In this document: piece by piece, positions 41,172 to 52,625 of the stretch
Layout: each line of letters opens with the position of its first letter
How positions within the stretch are numbered: the stretch's first letter is position 1
Origin: Pseudomonadota bacterium
Lineage (GTDB): Bacteria; Pseudomonadota; Gammaproteobacteria; Pseudomonadales; Moraxellaceae
DNA: 64,000 nt
NCBI GenBank assembly: GCA_021781515.1
Contig: JAJXWR010000001.1
Span: forward strand, 1 to 64,000
Reading direction: 5' to 3'
Program-made: the position numbers and the translations under genes
The notes under the pieces: model-generated
The model's input: only the letters and a program-made list of their open reading frames with translations
The model's database searches: none
What the model was told of the DNA's origin: nothing

Positions 41172-42703
41172 TGGTTTTTAAGATCCTGGTGTCCTTGAAT
41201 CATCGCATTGAGGCGGTTTTCAAAACGAGCCCGTTCGGGATAGTTATTGCCGGCTGCCTGTAGGCCAAAGTGCATCTGTTGCAGTGCGTGGGTATCATCG
41301 CCTTGCAGGTAGTATAGTTCTGCTTTGGCCCGGAACAGATCCACCGCATCTCCAGAACCTGACCACGCATCGGCCAGTCTATTCCAGACATCCGGGTCAT
41401 CAGGGCGGTGTTCTTGCAAGAACTGTAACTGGGTAATGGCTTTCTGGTACTGGTGATCAGCTATCAGTGCGTCTGCATCGAGAAGTTCCAGGGCGAGATT
41501 GTCGGTACTCAATGCCAGTTCATGATCCAGCAATTGTACGGCTTCTTTGTTTTTCTTTTCCTGGAGCAGGGTTTCTCCCAGCAAATACACCCAGGCGATG
41601 CGATGTGGATCCTGTTGCAGTAACTGCCTTGCCAGTGGTTCCGCTGAGGCGGGCTGATCAAGTTTTTGATACAGGCAGATGGCGTATACCCGGGTCAGTG
41701 TCAATGGATTGGTGGCATTAAGTTCCTGCTCCGGATGTGCCGTAGGGCCCAAAGGGTTGGCCGATGCGGGATTGCATTCGCTACAGGCGATATGCGTGGG
41801 TAATTGCCCCAGTGCCGGAAGAATTTTTTTTAAGGTGGCCTTTGGATCACGATTATAAAAGGCCTGTGTGCGCAGACGCATGACCTGGAATTCTGTACTG
41901 TCATCGGGAAAGTGCACCGGGTATTGTGCCGCCCGTGAGGCGGTGTCGGCAATTCGCGATGCGGTGAGCGGGTGGTCCTGTAAATACGCCGGAATATTGA
42001 TGCCTCCGGCGGTGGCTTCCAGCAGACGCTGGAAAAACCGCGGCATGGCATTAGGATCAATATGGGCATTGACCAGGGTCTGCAGACCAATCCGATCCGC
42101 TTCCTGCTCATACTGGCGGCTGTAATGCAACTGATTTTGTGCCATTGCTGCCTGAGTCGTGGCAATGGCTCCCATGCCCGCATCACCGTTGCCCCGGGCC
42201 GACAGTGCGATGGCTGCGGCCATGGCGGCCAGATACCACCACATGTCGTGCTTACTGGCGGCCATCATGCGCGCATAATGCCGTTGTTTAAGGTGGCCCA
42301 GTTCGTGAGCCAGTACGGAGGCCAGTTCGCCTTCAGTCTCGGCATACAGAAAGACGCCGGCATTGAGGCCGACAAAGCCACCGGGAACCGCAAAGGCATT
42401 GATGTCCGTGCTGTCGATCAGCAAAATACTCAGATCCAGATCAGTGATGGGGGTATTAAACGCCAGACGATAGATCAAGTGTTCAATATAATCTTGTACC
42501 AGTGGATCACTTAATGTGGGGACGGAACCGCGGAATGAACGTTCATACGCCCGCCCCATTCTAAACTCACTTTGGGGGCTGAGTGCCGCCGTTTGATCGC
42601 CAAGTTCAGGCAAAGCATTCTCATTATCGGCCTTTGCGAGCGTAAAACCTAAAATAAGACAGGCAGTTAACAGCCAGAGGTGTGACGAGCGGGCTAAACG
42701 CAT
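41168..42703 (-). CDS. M48-family metalloprotease with TPR-like C-terminus, BepA-like
   Basis: SVLAHELGHLKQRH zinc motif, QYEQEADRIGLQTL, signal peptide, TPR-like repeats. Confidence 0.9.
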   Translation of the reverse strand: MRLARSSHLWLLTACLILGFTLAKADNENALPELGDQTAALSPQSEFRMGRAYERSFRGSVPTLSDPLVQDYIEHLIYRLAFNTPITDLDLSILLIDSTDINAFAVPGGFVGLNAGVFLYAETEGELASVLAHELGHLKQRHYARMMAASKHDMWWYLAAMAAAIALSARGNGDAGMGAIATTQAAMAQNQLHYSRQYEQEADRIGLQTLVNAHIDPNAMPRFFQRLLEATAGGINIPAYLQDHPLTASRIADTASRAAQYPVHFPDDSTEFQVMRLRTQAFYNRDPKATLKKILPALGQLPTHIACSECNPASANPLGPTAHPEQELNATNPLTLTRVYAICLYQKLDQPASAEPLARQLLQQDPHRIAWVYLLGETLLQEKKNKEAVQLLDHELALSTDNLALELLDADALIADHQYQKAITQLQFLQEHRPDDPDVWNRLADAWSGSGDAVDLFRAKAELYYLQGDDTHALQQMHFGLQAAGNNYPERARFENRLNAMIQGHQDLKNQ

Positions 42704-43112
42704 AAAAATATCACGTCAATTCAGTCGAAGGAAGGTAGGCTATCATATCATGAACCGCTAAGTGTTGAGTTGAGCGAACGGTGAACGTAACTACCTGGAT
42801 TCACCCATAGGGTTCCGCCTGCTGTGATTTCTGCAACGTGTTATGGACAGGTCGGAATAGGTGAACATTGCACACTATTAAGCGATGACCGTATTACCAC
42901 AGCGGATAGCCGTGGTTGATTTGGTGCATTGCAGGCAGATGTGCCTTGGAATGTTAGCTGATTTTGTAAAATTATCAGGGAATTTACGCTGGAAACCGGA
43001 AGGGTTCTTGACCTGAAGCGCATAAGGTAGCAAGATACGCCCTTTTAGGTTTAAGTCGGGGGAGGTAATCCCCCGGGTGTTGCGATTTAACGTGAACTGA
43101 GGTTGAGATTCC

Positions 43113-43862
43113 ATGAAGGCATTGGTGGCGGTGAAGCGTGTTGTCGATTATAACGTCAAGGTTCGGGTCAAGCCGGACCATAGCGGTATCGAACTGGCCA
43201 ACGTTAAAATGGCGATGAACCCCTTTTGTGAGATTGCCGTAGAAGAAGCGGTGCGTCTGAAAGAAAAAGGGGTAGTCACTGAAATTGTGGTGGTTACTGT
43301 CGGTCCGCAGGCGGCGCAGGAGCAGTTGAGAACGGCACTGGCACTGGGTGCCGACCGTGCCATTCTGGTGCAAACAGATGAGGAAATGCAACCCTTGGCG
43401 GTCGCCAGGATTCTCAAAGCCATTGCTGAAATCGAGCAGGCGCAGATTATGCTGCTGGGAAAACAGGCCATTGATGGAGATAACAACCAGACCGGCCAGA
43501 TGTTAGCGGCATTAGGGGGGTGGAGTCAGGGGACTTTTGCCTCGGTACTGAAGCTGGAAGATGGCAAGGCACTGGTGACCCGGGAAATTGACGGCGGTTT
43601 GCAGACCCTGGAACTAAGCTTGCCGGTGGTTGTTACGACGGATTTACGACTGAATGAACCGCGTTTTGCGTCGTTGCCGAACATTATGAAGGCCAAGAAA
43701 AAGCCGCTGGATATCAAGACACCGGTTGATCTGGGTGTAGTGGTAACGCCAACGATCAAAACCCTGAAAGTGGAGCCACCGAAAGAACGTCAGGCGGGTA
43801 TCGTGGTCAAGTCGGTAGAAGAACTGTTACAGCGTCTGAAACAGGAAGCCAAGGTTATTTGA
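43113..43862 (+). CDS. etfB: Electron transfer flavoprotein beta subunit
   Basis: [50 protein letters not shown]. Confidence 0.96.
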   Translation: MKALVAVKRVVDYNVKVRVKPDHSGIELANVKMAMNPFCEIAVEEAVRLKEKGVVTEIVVVTVGPQAAQEQLRTALALGADRAILVQTDEEMQPLAVARILKAIAEIEQAQIMLLGKQAIDGDNNQTGQMLAALGGWSQGTFASVLKLEDGKALVTREIDGGLQTLELSLPVVVTTDLRLNEPRFASLPNIMKAKKKPLDIKTPVDLGVVVTPTIKTLKVEPPKERQAGIVVKSVEELLQRLKQEAKVI

Positions 43863-43872
43863 GCGGGAGTGG

Positions 43873-44808
43873 GTGTCTATGAGTATTCTTGTTATTGCAG
43901 AACACGATAATCAGGTGTTGCGTCCAGCAACGTTGAACACTGTAACTGCCGCTTTGGCCATCGGTTCGCCGGTGCATGTACTGGTTGCCGGTGCTGGATG
44001 TGCGGGGGTTGCCGAGGCGGCGGCGCAGATTTCCGGGGTTAGCAAGGTGGTGTTGGCCAATGCGGAATCCTATGCCCATCAGCTGGCAGAAAATCTGGCC
44101 GGGCTGGTCGTTGAACTGGGTCAGTCGTATAGCCATATTCTGGCAGCGGCAACGACCACGGGCAAGAATTTTATGCCACGAGTCGCTGCGTTGCTGGGCG
44201 TCAACCAGATTTCTGAAATCTCCCGGGTGGTGGATGCGCATACATTTGAACGACCGGTTTATGCAGGCAATGCCATTGCCACCGTTCAGTCGGCCGATCC
44301 CATTAAAGTGATCACTGTGCGCACTACTGCCTTTGATGCAGCCATTGCCCAAGGTGGAGCGGCGGCTGTGGAAGCTACGGGCATTGTGGTTGATTTGCCG
44401 GTGGCCCGTTTTGTCAGTGAAGAAGTGGCAAAATCAGAACGTCCGGAACTGACTGCAGCTAAAATTGTGATTTCCGGTGGGCGCGGGATGGGGAATGGTG
44501 AGAACTTCAAAATTCTCTATTCGCTGGCCGACAAACTCGGTGCAGCGGTGGGGGCTTCCCGTGCGGCGGTTGACGCAGGTTTTGTACCAAACGATATGCA
44601 GGTGGGTCAGACCGGTAAGGTAGTAGCTCCGCAGTTATACGTGGCTGTGGGTATTTCCGGTGCTATTCAGCATTTGGCAGGAATGAAAGATTCCAAAGTG
44701 ATTGTGGCGATTAATAAAGACCAGGAAGCCCCGATTTTTCAGGTGGCCGATTATGGTCTGGTCGCTGATCTGTTTGAGGCAGTTCCTCAACTGGAGGGGT
44801 TGCTCTGA
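43873..44808 (+). CDS. etfA: Electron transfer flavoprotein alpha subunit
   Basis: VISGGRGMGNGENF; VGQTGKVVAPQLYVAVGISGAIQHLAGMKDSKVIVAINKDQEAPIFQVADYGLVADLF. Confidence 0.97.
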   Translation: MSMSILVIAEHDNQVLRPATLNTVTAALAIGSPVHVLVAGAGCAGVAEAAAQISGVSKVVLANAESYAHQLAENLAGLVVELGQSYSHILAAATTTGKNFMPRVAALLGVNQISEISRVVDAHTFERPVYAGNAIATVQSADPIKVITVRTTAFDAAIAQGGAAAVEATGIVVDLPVARFVSEEVAKSERPELTAAKIVISGGRGMGNGENFKILYSLADKLGAAVGASRAAVDAGFVPNDMQVGQTGKVVAPQLYVAVGISGAIQHLAGMKDSKVIVAINKDQEAPIFQVADYGLVADLFEAVPQLEGLL

Positions 44809-44979
44809 GTAAATTTTCGGCGGCGTCAGGCTAAGGGGCCGGCTTTTAAGGGAAAGGGTACTGTCGGATTGCACCGCTGCTGACGGCAGTGTCGTCGACA
44901 GCGGTGATAGTATTGGACGTTGCCATTACGGTAAAATTATACCCAATAATTCATTGGGTTTTTGTTTTGTGAGGAAGTT

Positions 44980-46347
44980 ATGCAGGAATTACAGGAATCG
45001 TTGTCTTCAGGCCAGGTACGCATTTCGCTGAAAGTTACTCCCGAGGTGATCAATGCTGCAATGTTAAAGAAATTGATGCAGCAGCAGCATTCGGTTCGGC
45101 TGAATGGTTTTCGTCCGGGTAAGGTTCCCCTTTCGTTGATCGTCAAACGCTTTGGCGCAGCGGTCCGTCAAGAAGAGGCGCAACGGTTGGTTTATGAAGC
45201 GTTGACTGTGGAAATCAGCAATAAGCAGATGGATTTGTTGTATATGCCGCAGGTCGAGTCGCTGACGGATACACTGGAAGATGGTGTGACAGCGGTGTTC
45301 TTGTGTGAGGTCTTTCCGGAAATTGATTTAGGGTCGGTCTCTTCGTTGCAGCTAAAACACCCAAAAGTTGAAATAGATGACGCCGCTCTCGACGAAATGA
45401 TTTTAACCTTAAGGCGTCAGAGTGCTACGTGGTCCGAAGTCGCACGCCCTGCGGTTCAGGGAGACAGAATCTCTATTCGTTATCTGAACCAGACGAAAGC
45501 AGATAATGGAGACGGCAAGGAAATTGACTGGTCCAAAGCGGTAGCTGATCAATGGATACTGACAGACTCCCTTCCGGCCATGCAAGGCATGGAGCAGTTG
45601 ATCGGTATGACGACAGGTGAACACAGGACGGTGCGGTTCCTGTTCAGTGAATACGTCTTTGAAACAGAATCTGTGCAAAGCGTAGAGCAAATGTTTACAC
45701 TACGCATTGAAAAAATCGAGGAAGCCTCTTTGCCGGAGGTGGATCAGAAATTTATTGCCCAGTTCATGGATGCTGAAGAAAATGAGGATCAGGATGCAGA
45801 GCGTAGTATGGAAAGTTTTCGCTCGACGCTGATCAATGTCATGCGTATGGAGTGCGATAAAGCAATCTCTCGCTTGACGCAACGGAGCGCACCATTGAAA
45901 GTAGCTGCATCGATTGCCGATATCAATATTCCTGAAACGCTGTTTAATTATAAACTGGAGCAGGTACGTGCGGCATTGGGAAAATTACGCGGGATGGAAG
46001 CCTTGCGCTGGAGCGGCTTGTCTGAGGAGCAAAAGACGCAGCGGCAAACCAAAGAGGCGCAACAGTTGTCCCTGATGGCGGTGGTTCTGCGTGCCACAGT
46101 GCGTAAATACGCATTGGCGGTGACGCCGGAAATGGTACAGGCGGAGGCTTCATCCTTGGCCATGATGTATGAGAATCCGATGGAAGCCTATAATTCGTTG
46201 ATCAATAACAATGAAGTCAAAGCAAAACTGGAAACGGGGATCGCTGATCGCCTGGCGCAGTTGAAATTGCTTGAATTAATGCAAACAGAGGATGAACCAC
46301 TTAGTTATCGAGAACTTTTTGCCCGTGTCGGTAGCCTGATTGGCTGA
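44980..46347 (+). CDS. tig: Trigger factor, divergent PPIase domain
   Basis: VRLNGFRPGKVPLSLIVKRFG ribosome-binding signature; immediately upstream of clpP-clpX-lon. Confidence 0.88.
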   Translation: MQELQESLSSGQVRISLKVTPEVINAAMLKKLMQQQHSVRLNGFRPGKVPLSLIVKRFGAAVRQEEAQRLVYEALTVEISNKQMDLLYMPQVESLTDTLEDGVTAVFLCEVFPEIDLGSVSSLQLKHPKVEIDDAALDEMILTLRRQSATWSEVARPAVQGDRISIRYLNQTKADNGDGKEIDWSKAVADQWILTDSLPAMQGMEQLIGMTTGEHRTVRFLFSEYVFETESVQSVEQMFTLRIEKIEEASLPEVDQKFIAQFMDAEENEDQDAERSMESFRSTLINVMRMECDKAISRLTQRSAPLKVAASIADINIPETLFNYKLEQVRAALGKLRGMEALRWSGLSEEQKTQRQTKEAQQLSLMAVVLRATVRKYALAVTPEMVQAEASSLAMMYENPMEAYNSLINNNEVKAKLETGIADRLAQLKLLELMQTEDEPLSYRELFARVGSLIG

Positions 46348-46446
46348 ATGGAGCCTTGACAGCCGGTTTTTAGATGCGCATCATGTTTAATCTAGGCCTT
46401 CTTTGAGGAAGGCTTCCTGTTGTTTTATCGGAATGGAGTTTGAGCC

Positions 46447-47094
46447 ATGTTTATACCTCCCCAATTTAACCCTGTGGGTAGTTTTGCATCAGTGCCAGTG
46501 ACTGGTGTCGGCGGACTGGTTCCCATGGTGGTAGAACAATCGTCGCGGGGAGAACGCGCTTTTGATATTTACTCGCGCCTGTTGCGTGAGCGTGTGGTCT
46601 TTATAGTCGGGCCGATTGAAGATCATATGGCTAATCTGGTGGTGGCACAACTTTTGTATCTGGAATCTGAAAACCCCGACAAGGATATCCACCTGTATAT
46701 CAATTCTCCAGGGGGGTCTGTGACTTCTGGCATGGCGATATTTGATACGATGCGTTTTATCAGGCCGGATGTGTCGACCATGTGTATCGGTATGGCGGCT
46801 AGTATGGGGGCTTTTCTTCTGTGTTCGGGTGCGCAGGGTAAACGTTATTGTTTGCCAAACTCAAGGGTAATGATTCATCAACCCTTGGGCGGTTTTCAGG
46901 GGCAAGCGGCGGATATAGCAATTCATGCACAGGAAATTCTGAAAATCCGTGATACCTTAAATGCAATTATGGCGGAAAATTGTCATCAGCCGATTGAAAG
47001 GATGGAAAAAGACACGGATCGTGACAATTTTATGAATGCTGAGGAAGCCAAGGCGTATGGTCTGGTGGATCACGTACTGGAAAGACGACAATAA
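46447..47094 (+). CDS. clpP: ATP-dependent Clp protease proteolytic subunit
   Basis: [48 protein letters not shown]. Confidence 0.98.
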   Translation: MFIPPQFNPVGSFASVPVTGVGGLVPMVVEQSSRGERAFDIYSRLLRERVVFIVGPIEDHMANLVVAQLLYLESENPDKDIHLYINSPGGSVTSGMAIFDTMRFIRPDVSTMCIGMAASMGAFLLCSGAQGKRYCLPNSRVMIHQPLGGFQGQAADIAIHAQEILKIRDTLNAIMAENCHQPIERMEKDTDRDNFMNAEEAKAYGLVDHVLERRQ

Positions 47095-47121
47095 ACCTGA
47101 ATAAAGGGTGAGGTTAAACGA

Positions 47122-48417
<1,296 letters not shown>

Positions 48418-48463
48418 GCCAAGTGTTTTTCAGGTAAATGCTGTGCATTAGGTGGTGGCACAT

Positions 48464-48493
48464 CTTGAACAGGGACTGTGCTGCCTCCATATA
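48464..48493 (+). promoter_or_regulatory. Candidate sigma-32 heat-shock promoter upstream of lon
   Basis: CTTGAA, 15-nt spacer, CTCCATATA (consensus CTTGAA ... CCCCATNTA), about 90 nt upstream of the lon start. Confidence 0.6.
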
Positions 48494-48579
48494 GCTGAAA
48501 CTGGCTAATGAATCCTGCGATTGCCCGCATGCAGTATATAATGAAGGCATAGTGGGGTTTTCCTGAAACCTGACCGGAA

Positions 48580-51015
48580 ATGCACATGACCAATCCCTTA
48601 TTGAATATGCCGCTGCTGCCGCTGCGTGATGTTGTCATTTATCCTCATATGGTCATCCCGCTTTTTGTAGGCCGGGACAAATCTATCATGGCGCTGGAAT
48701 CAGCCATGGAGCAGGACCGAAAGATTTTTCTGGTTGCACAAAAAGATGCCACGATTGATGATCCGGATGTGGCGGAATTATACCATGTGGGCACCATTGC
48801 TAAAATCTTGCAACTGCTAAAGCTTCCGGATGGGACGGTCAAGGTACTAGTGGAAGGTGAGGTGCGGGCACATCTGGTGTCTGTAACCGTTACTGCGGCT
48901 TATTCACTGGCAGCGGTTCAGGTGGTTCCTGATACCAATGAAGATCCGGAAACCAGGGAAAGCATAGTGCTCAAACGCACCTTGCTGAACCAGTTTGAAA
49001 ATTACGTTAAATTTTCTAGAAAAGTGGCTCCGGAAGTATTGACTTCGGTGTCGGCGATTTCTCAAGTGCAGCGGTTGGCTGATACCATTGCGGCGCATTT
49101 ACCGTTGAAGATCAGTGATCGTCAGGTGATATTGGAGTTGACGAATCTTAATGAACAGGTGGAGTTTCTCATTGGGTTAATGGAAGGAGAAATGGATATC
49201 CTGCGTGTTGAGAAACGGATTCGTGGCCGGGTTAAAAAACAGATGGAGAAGACCCAGCGCGAGTATTACCTGAACGAGCAGATGAAAGCCATCCAGAAAG
49301 AGTTGGGTGAACTGGATGAGGTGCATAATGAAGCCGTAGAACTGCAAAAACGGGTTGAAGACAGTGGCATGCCACCGGAGGCCCGGCGTAAAGTGGATGC
49401 AGAACTACGCAAACTGCGGATGATGTCGCCGATGTCGGCAGAGGCTACCGTGGTTCGTGGTTACATTGACTGGATGTTGCAGGTTCCATGGAAAAAACGC
49501 AGCAAAGTGCGTATTGATCTGCAAAAAGCCAGAGAGTTGCTGGATCGGGATCATTTTGGTCTGGAAGAGGTGAAAGAAAGAATCCTCGAATATCTGGCGG
49601 TACAAAGCCGGGTAAAACGCTTACAGGGCCCGATACTCTGTCTGGTGGGGCCGCCGGGTGTAGGTAAGACTTCCTTAGGGCAATCGATTGCACAGGCGAC
49701 TGGTCGGCAGTTTGTGCGGATGTCTTTGGGCGGCGTGCGTGATGAAGCGGAAATCCGTGGGCATCGGCGTACTTACATTGGCTCAATGCCGGGTAAACTG
49801 ATTCAGCGCCTCAGCAAGGTGGGGGTAAAAAATCCGCTGTTGTTGCTGGATGAAGTCGACAAGATGGGCGTGGATATGCGGGGTGATCCGGCCTCTGCAT
49901 TGCTGGAAGTTCTTGATCCAGAACAGAACAAAACTTTTAATGACCATTATCTGGAAGTGGATTACGATTTATCTGAAGTGATGTTTATCTGTACCTCCAA
50001 CTCTATGAATATTCCGGGTCCTTTATTGGATCGTATGGAGATTATCCGGATACCAGGTTACACCGAAGATGAAAAAATCAACATTGGCAGACAATACTTG
50101 TTGCCCAAACAGATGGAACGGCATGGCTTGCGCTCAGATGAACTGGAACTGGCCGATGACGTGCTTCGGGATATTATCCGTTATTACACGCGAGAGGCGG
50201 GTGTTCGTAGCCTTGAGAGGGAAATTTCCAGAATTTGTCGTAAAGTGGTGAAACAGGCGGTAATGAGTGGATCAGCCGTTCCTGTGGTTATCACAGCCAG
50301 TGCCCTTGAAGATTATGCCGGAGTCCGTAAATTCAGCTTTGGCAAGGCGGAGGCGAAAGATCAGATTGGTCTGGTCACCGGATTGGCATGGACATCGGTG
50401 GGTGGTGATATTCTGACCATTGAAGCGGTGGCTGTCCCCGGCAAGGGGCGTGTGAGCAAGACCGGCTCATTGGGTGGGGTGATGCAGGAATCTATTGCGG
50501 CGGCAATGACCGTTGTACGTGCGCGATCCCAGTCTTTGGGAATCCAGAACTCAATATTTGAACAAAAAGATGTGCATGTGCATATACCCGAAGGAGCCAC
50601 TCCCAAAGACGGTCCCAGTGCGGGCATCGGGATTTGTACGGCGATCATTTCGGTATTGACTGGTATAGCTGTGCATGCTGATCTAGCGATGACGGGCGAG
50701 ATTACCTTGCGCGGACAGATATTACCTATCGGTGGATTAAAAGAGAAGTTGTTGGCGGCACACCGGGGAGGTATCCGGACGGTACTGATTCCTGAGGAAA
50801 ATTTACGTGATCTCAAGGAAGTTCCTGACAATATCAAAGGCGCTTTACAGATTATTCCCGTGCAGTGGATTGATCAGGTGCTGGAATATGCTCTGGTACG
50901 GCCTTTATCTCCGTTGGCTGTAGAACTGCAGGGTGTTGGTGGTACGGTGGAGGAAGATCCGCTGATTACGGTACCGGTCGATCCGGATGATGATGACCGA
51001 GTGAACACCCATTGA
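48580..51015 (+). CDS. lon: ATP-dependent endopeptidase Lon
   Basis: LPLLPLRDVVIYPHMVIPLFVGRDKSI; GPPGVGKTSLGQSIA; EGATPKDGPSAGIGICTAIIS catalytic Ser motif. Confidence 0.98.
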   Translation: MHMTNPLLNMPLLPLRDVVIYPHMVIPLFVGRDKSIMALESAMEQDRKIFLVAQKDATIDDPDVAELYHVGTIAKILQLLKLPDGTVKVLVEGEVRAHLVSVTVTAAYSLAAVQVVPDTNEDPETRESIVLKRTLLNQFENYVKFSRKVAPEVLTSVSAISQVQRLADTIAAHLPLKISDRQVILELTNLNEQVEFLIGLMEGEMDILRVEKRIRGRVKKQMEKTQREYYLNEQMKAIQKELGELDEVHNEAVELQKRVEDSGMPPEARRKVDAELRKLRMMSPMSAEATVVRGYIDWMLQVPWKKRSKVRIDLQKARELLDRDHFGLEEVKERILEYLAVQSRVKRLQGPILCLVGPPGVGKTSLGQSIAQATGRQFVRMSLGGVRDEAEIRGHRRTYIGSMPGKLIQRLSKVGVKNPLLLLDEVDKMGVDMRGDPASALLEVLDPEQNKTFNDHYLEVDYDLSEVMFICTSNSMNIPGPLLDRMEIIRIPGYTEDEKINIGRQYLLPKQMERHGLRSDELELADDVLRDIIRYYTREAGVRSLEREISRICRKVVKQAVMSGSAVPVVITASALEDYAGVRKFSFGKAEAKDQIGLVTGLAWTSVGGDILTIEAVAVPGKGRVSKTGSLGGVMQESIAAAMTVVRARSQSLGIQNSIFEQKDVHVHIPEGATPKDGPSAGIGICTAIISVLTGIAVHADLAMTGEITLRGQILPIGGLKEKLLAAHRGGIRTVLIPEENLRDLKEVPDNIKGALQIIPVQWIDQVLEYALVRPLSPLAVELQGVGGTVEEDPLITVPVDPDDDDRVNTH

Positions 51016-51023
51016 GCGGTTCG

Positions 51024-51313
51024 TACTGCCTCTCGGGGTATGATCCTGGGGCAGGTGGGGATGTGGGGAGCAGCATGCGAACCAGGTCTTCTGCCAGATC
51101 ATAGACCAAGATGTAATTCCGATGCGCCACCAACTTGCGGGTGCCGACAACGCACCCAGGCCGGCCTTGGCCTGGGTGATCTACCAAGCGAGCCTCCTTC
51201 TCTGAAAACATCTCATCGAGGGCCATCGCAGCAGCCGGATTGTCGGCCTCGATATGGTCATAGATGTCGTTGCGGTCTTGTATCGCCTCTGGTGTTCAGA
51301 ACAGTTTCATCAT
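51024..51313 (-). pseudogene. Decayed RelE/ParE-type toxin, with the tail of a possible antitoxin ORF overlapping its start
   Basis: MMKLF*TPEAIQDRNDIYDHIEADNPAAAMALDEMFSEKEARLVDHPGQGRPGCVVGTRKLVAHRNYILVYDLAEDLVRML, with an in-frame TGA at 51296-51298 and an altered C-terminus. Upstream ORF ends RRLEDSE* and overlaps the toxin ATG. Confidence 0.75.
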
Positions 51314-51614
51314 TCGGAGTCTTCAAGTCGGCGCTGCGTGGCCGCTCGCTTGGCCGCAAACCTGGCCCCCACCTCGGCTGCTGGAATCAGGTTGCCGGCA
51401 TTGGCCGAATCCATACCTGCACCTGGCGATAAAACACTCATATTATCGTGCCGCCATGTGAACTGGCCCGGCACTTCGTTGCCTGTGCATGCAAGGTAGC
51501 AATCATGTGCTGAAATACTATAAACCAGACGCTCGCCGCAAAATCAGCAGCGAGTGTTTTGCTTGTCCTTCCCTATACGCCAGCAAACCATCCTTAACCG
51601 TGAAAATAGAACCA

Positions 51615-51719
51615 TCAACTTAGCTGTTCCTGCCTACCAATGGGGCACCAAACCAGAGGGTATTTGCAGGAACAGGTGACATTACAGTTCGATTGGTAAG
51701 GAACGGCATTCTTGTACAT
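51615..51719 (-). pseudogene. N-terminal remnant of an IS200/IS605 Y1 transposase (TnpA)
   Basis: MYKNAVPYQSNCNVTCSCKYPLVWCPIGRQEQLS* resembles the TnpA N-terminus (SNNVTYSCKYHLVWCPKYRR type), then stops. Confidence 0.6.
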
Positions 51720-51785
51720 AGTACAATTATGTTTGAAATGCACTTGATTGTTATTACGAATTAAATACGTAAATGCATTCGCTCA

Positions 51786-51806
51786 CCCCATGGCTAAAGC
51801 CAAGGG
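51786..51806 (-). repeat. IS200/IS605-type end hairpin, identical (inverted) to 125-145
   Basis: ccccatggctaaagccaaggg; reverse complement is exactly 125-145. Confidence 0.65.
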
Positions 51807-52019
51807 CTTACGCTCACACTTTGGTCAAAATTATGCGGATGATTGGCTGTCAGGGTAGTCGTTGAGCGTGTATAATGACTTCCTTTAAAATAAGGCAGTA
51901 GGGTGCAGTGTGTCTTCTGTTGGAGTGAGGTGTTCGAGCGATAGCCGTCGAATCCTGGGTGAACAGATGACAATGGCATTTTGGAGAGTATAACGGCAAG
52001 CGTATACAAGGGGTGGAAG

Positions 52020-52340
52020 GTGAATAAATCAGAGTTGATTGACAGCATCGCGAATGGAACAGGGTTGAGTAAAAATAAAGCCGGACAAGCGTTGGATTCG
52101 GTATTATCTGCGATAACGGAAGCACTTAAGTCTGGAGATACAGTGACTCTGGTGGGATTTGGTGCTTTTTCCGTAAAAGAAAGAACGGGTCGCCTGGGGC
52201 GCAATCCATCGTCTGGAGAAGAAATTCAGATTCCAGCCAGAAAAGTTCCTGGATTCAAGCCCGGAAAGCTCCTGAAAATTGCAGTAAATGGTTCGGATGA
52301 GATGGATTCTGACGCTGAGTCGGATAATGACGCCGAATAG
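52020..52340 (+). CDS. hupB: HU-family DNA-binding protein with acidic C-terminal tail (GTG start)
   Basis: [29 protein letters not shown]...[31 protein letters not shown] followed by [16 protein letters not shown]. Confidence 0.93.
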   Translation: MNKSELIDSIANGTGLSKNKAGQALDSVLSAITEALKSGDTVTLVGFGAFSVKERTGRLGRNPSSGEEIQIPARKVPGFKPGKLLKIAVNGSDEMDSDAESDNDAE

Positions 52341-52625
52341 AACAAAACAGGGAAAATGAATAGGAAAAGGTGCATAAGTATCTGCATAGATAGAAAGTTG
52401 ATGCCTGTCCAGTAAATCTGTTCGGCAGTTGGTGTTGATTTTTTACAGTGGGTTACGGCGCTTGACAGCTACTTACTGATGCGATAGCAAAAAACATTAA
52501 TAGATCAGATAAAGGAGACTGACGAGGTCTTGTCCCGTTTTTTCTCTGGATAGCATCTGGTCGTGGTCCTTAAAAATGGTAGTGGTGTGATCTGGATGCG
52601 TCTGGAAACACAGGAGATGAGGTTG

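Noticed and set aside
42704-43112. Possible riboswitch or tRNA in the spacer before etfB
   Set aside because: One GC-rich hairpin (gggggaggtaatccccc) and a weak promoter-like sequence only; no known motif recognised.
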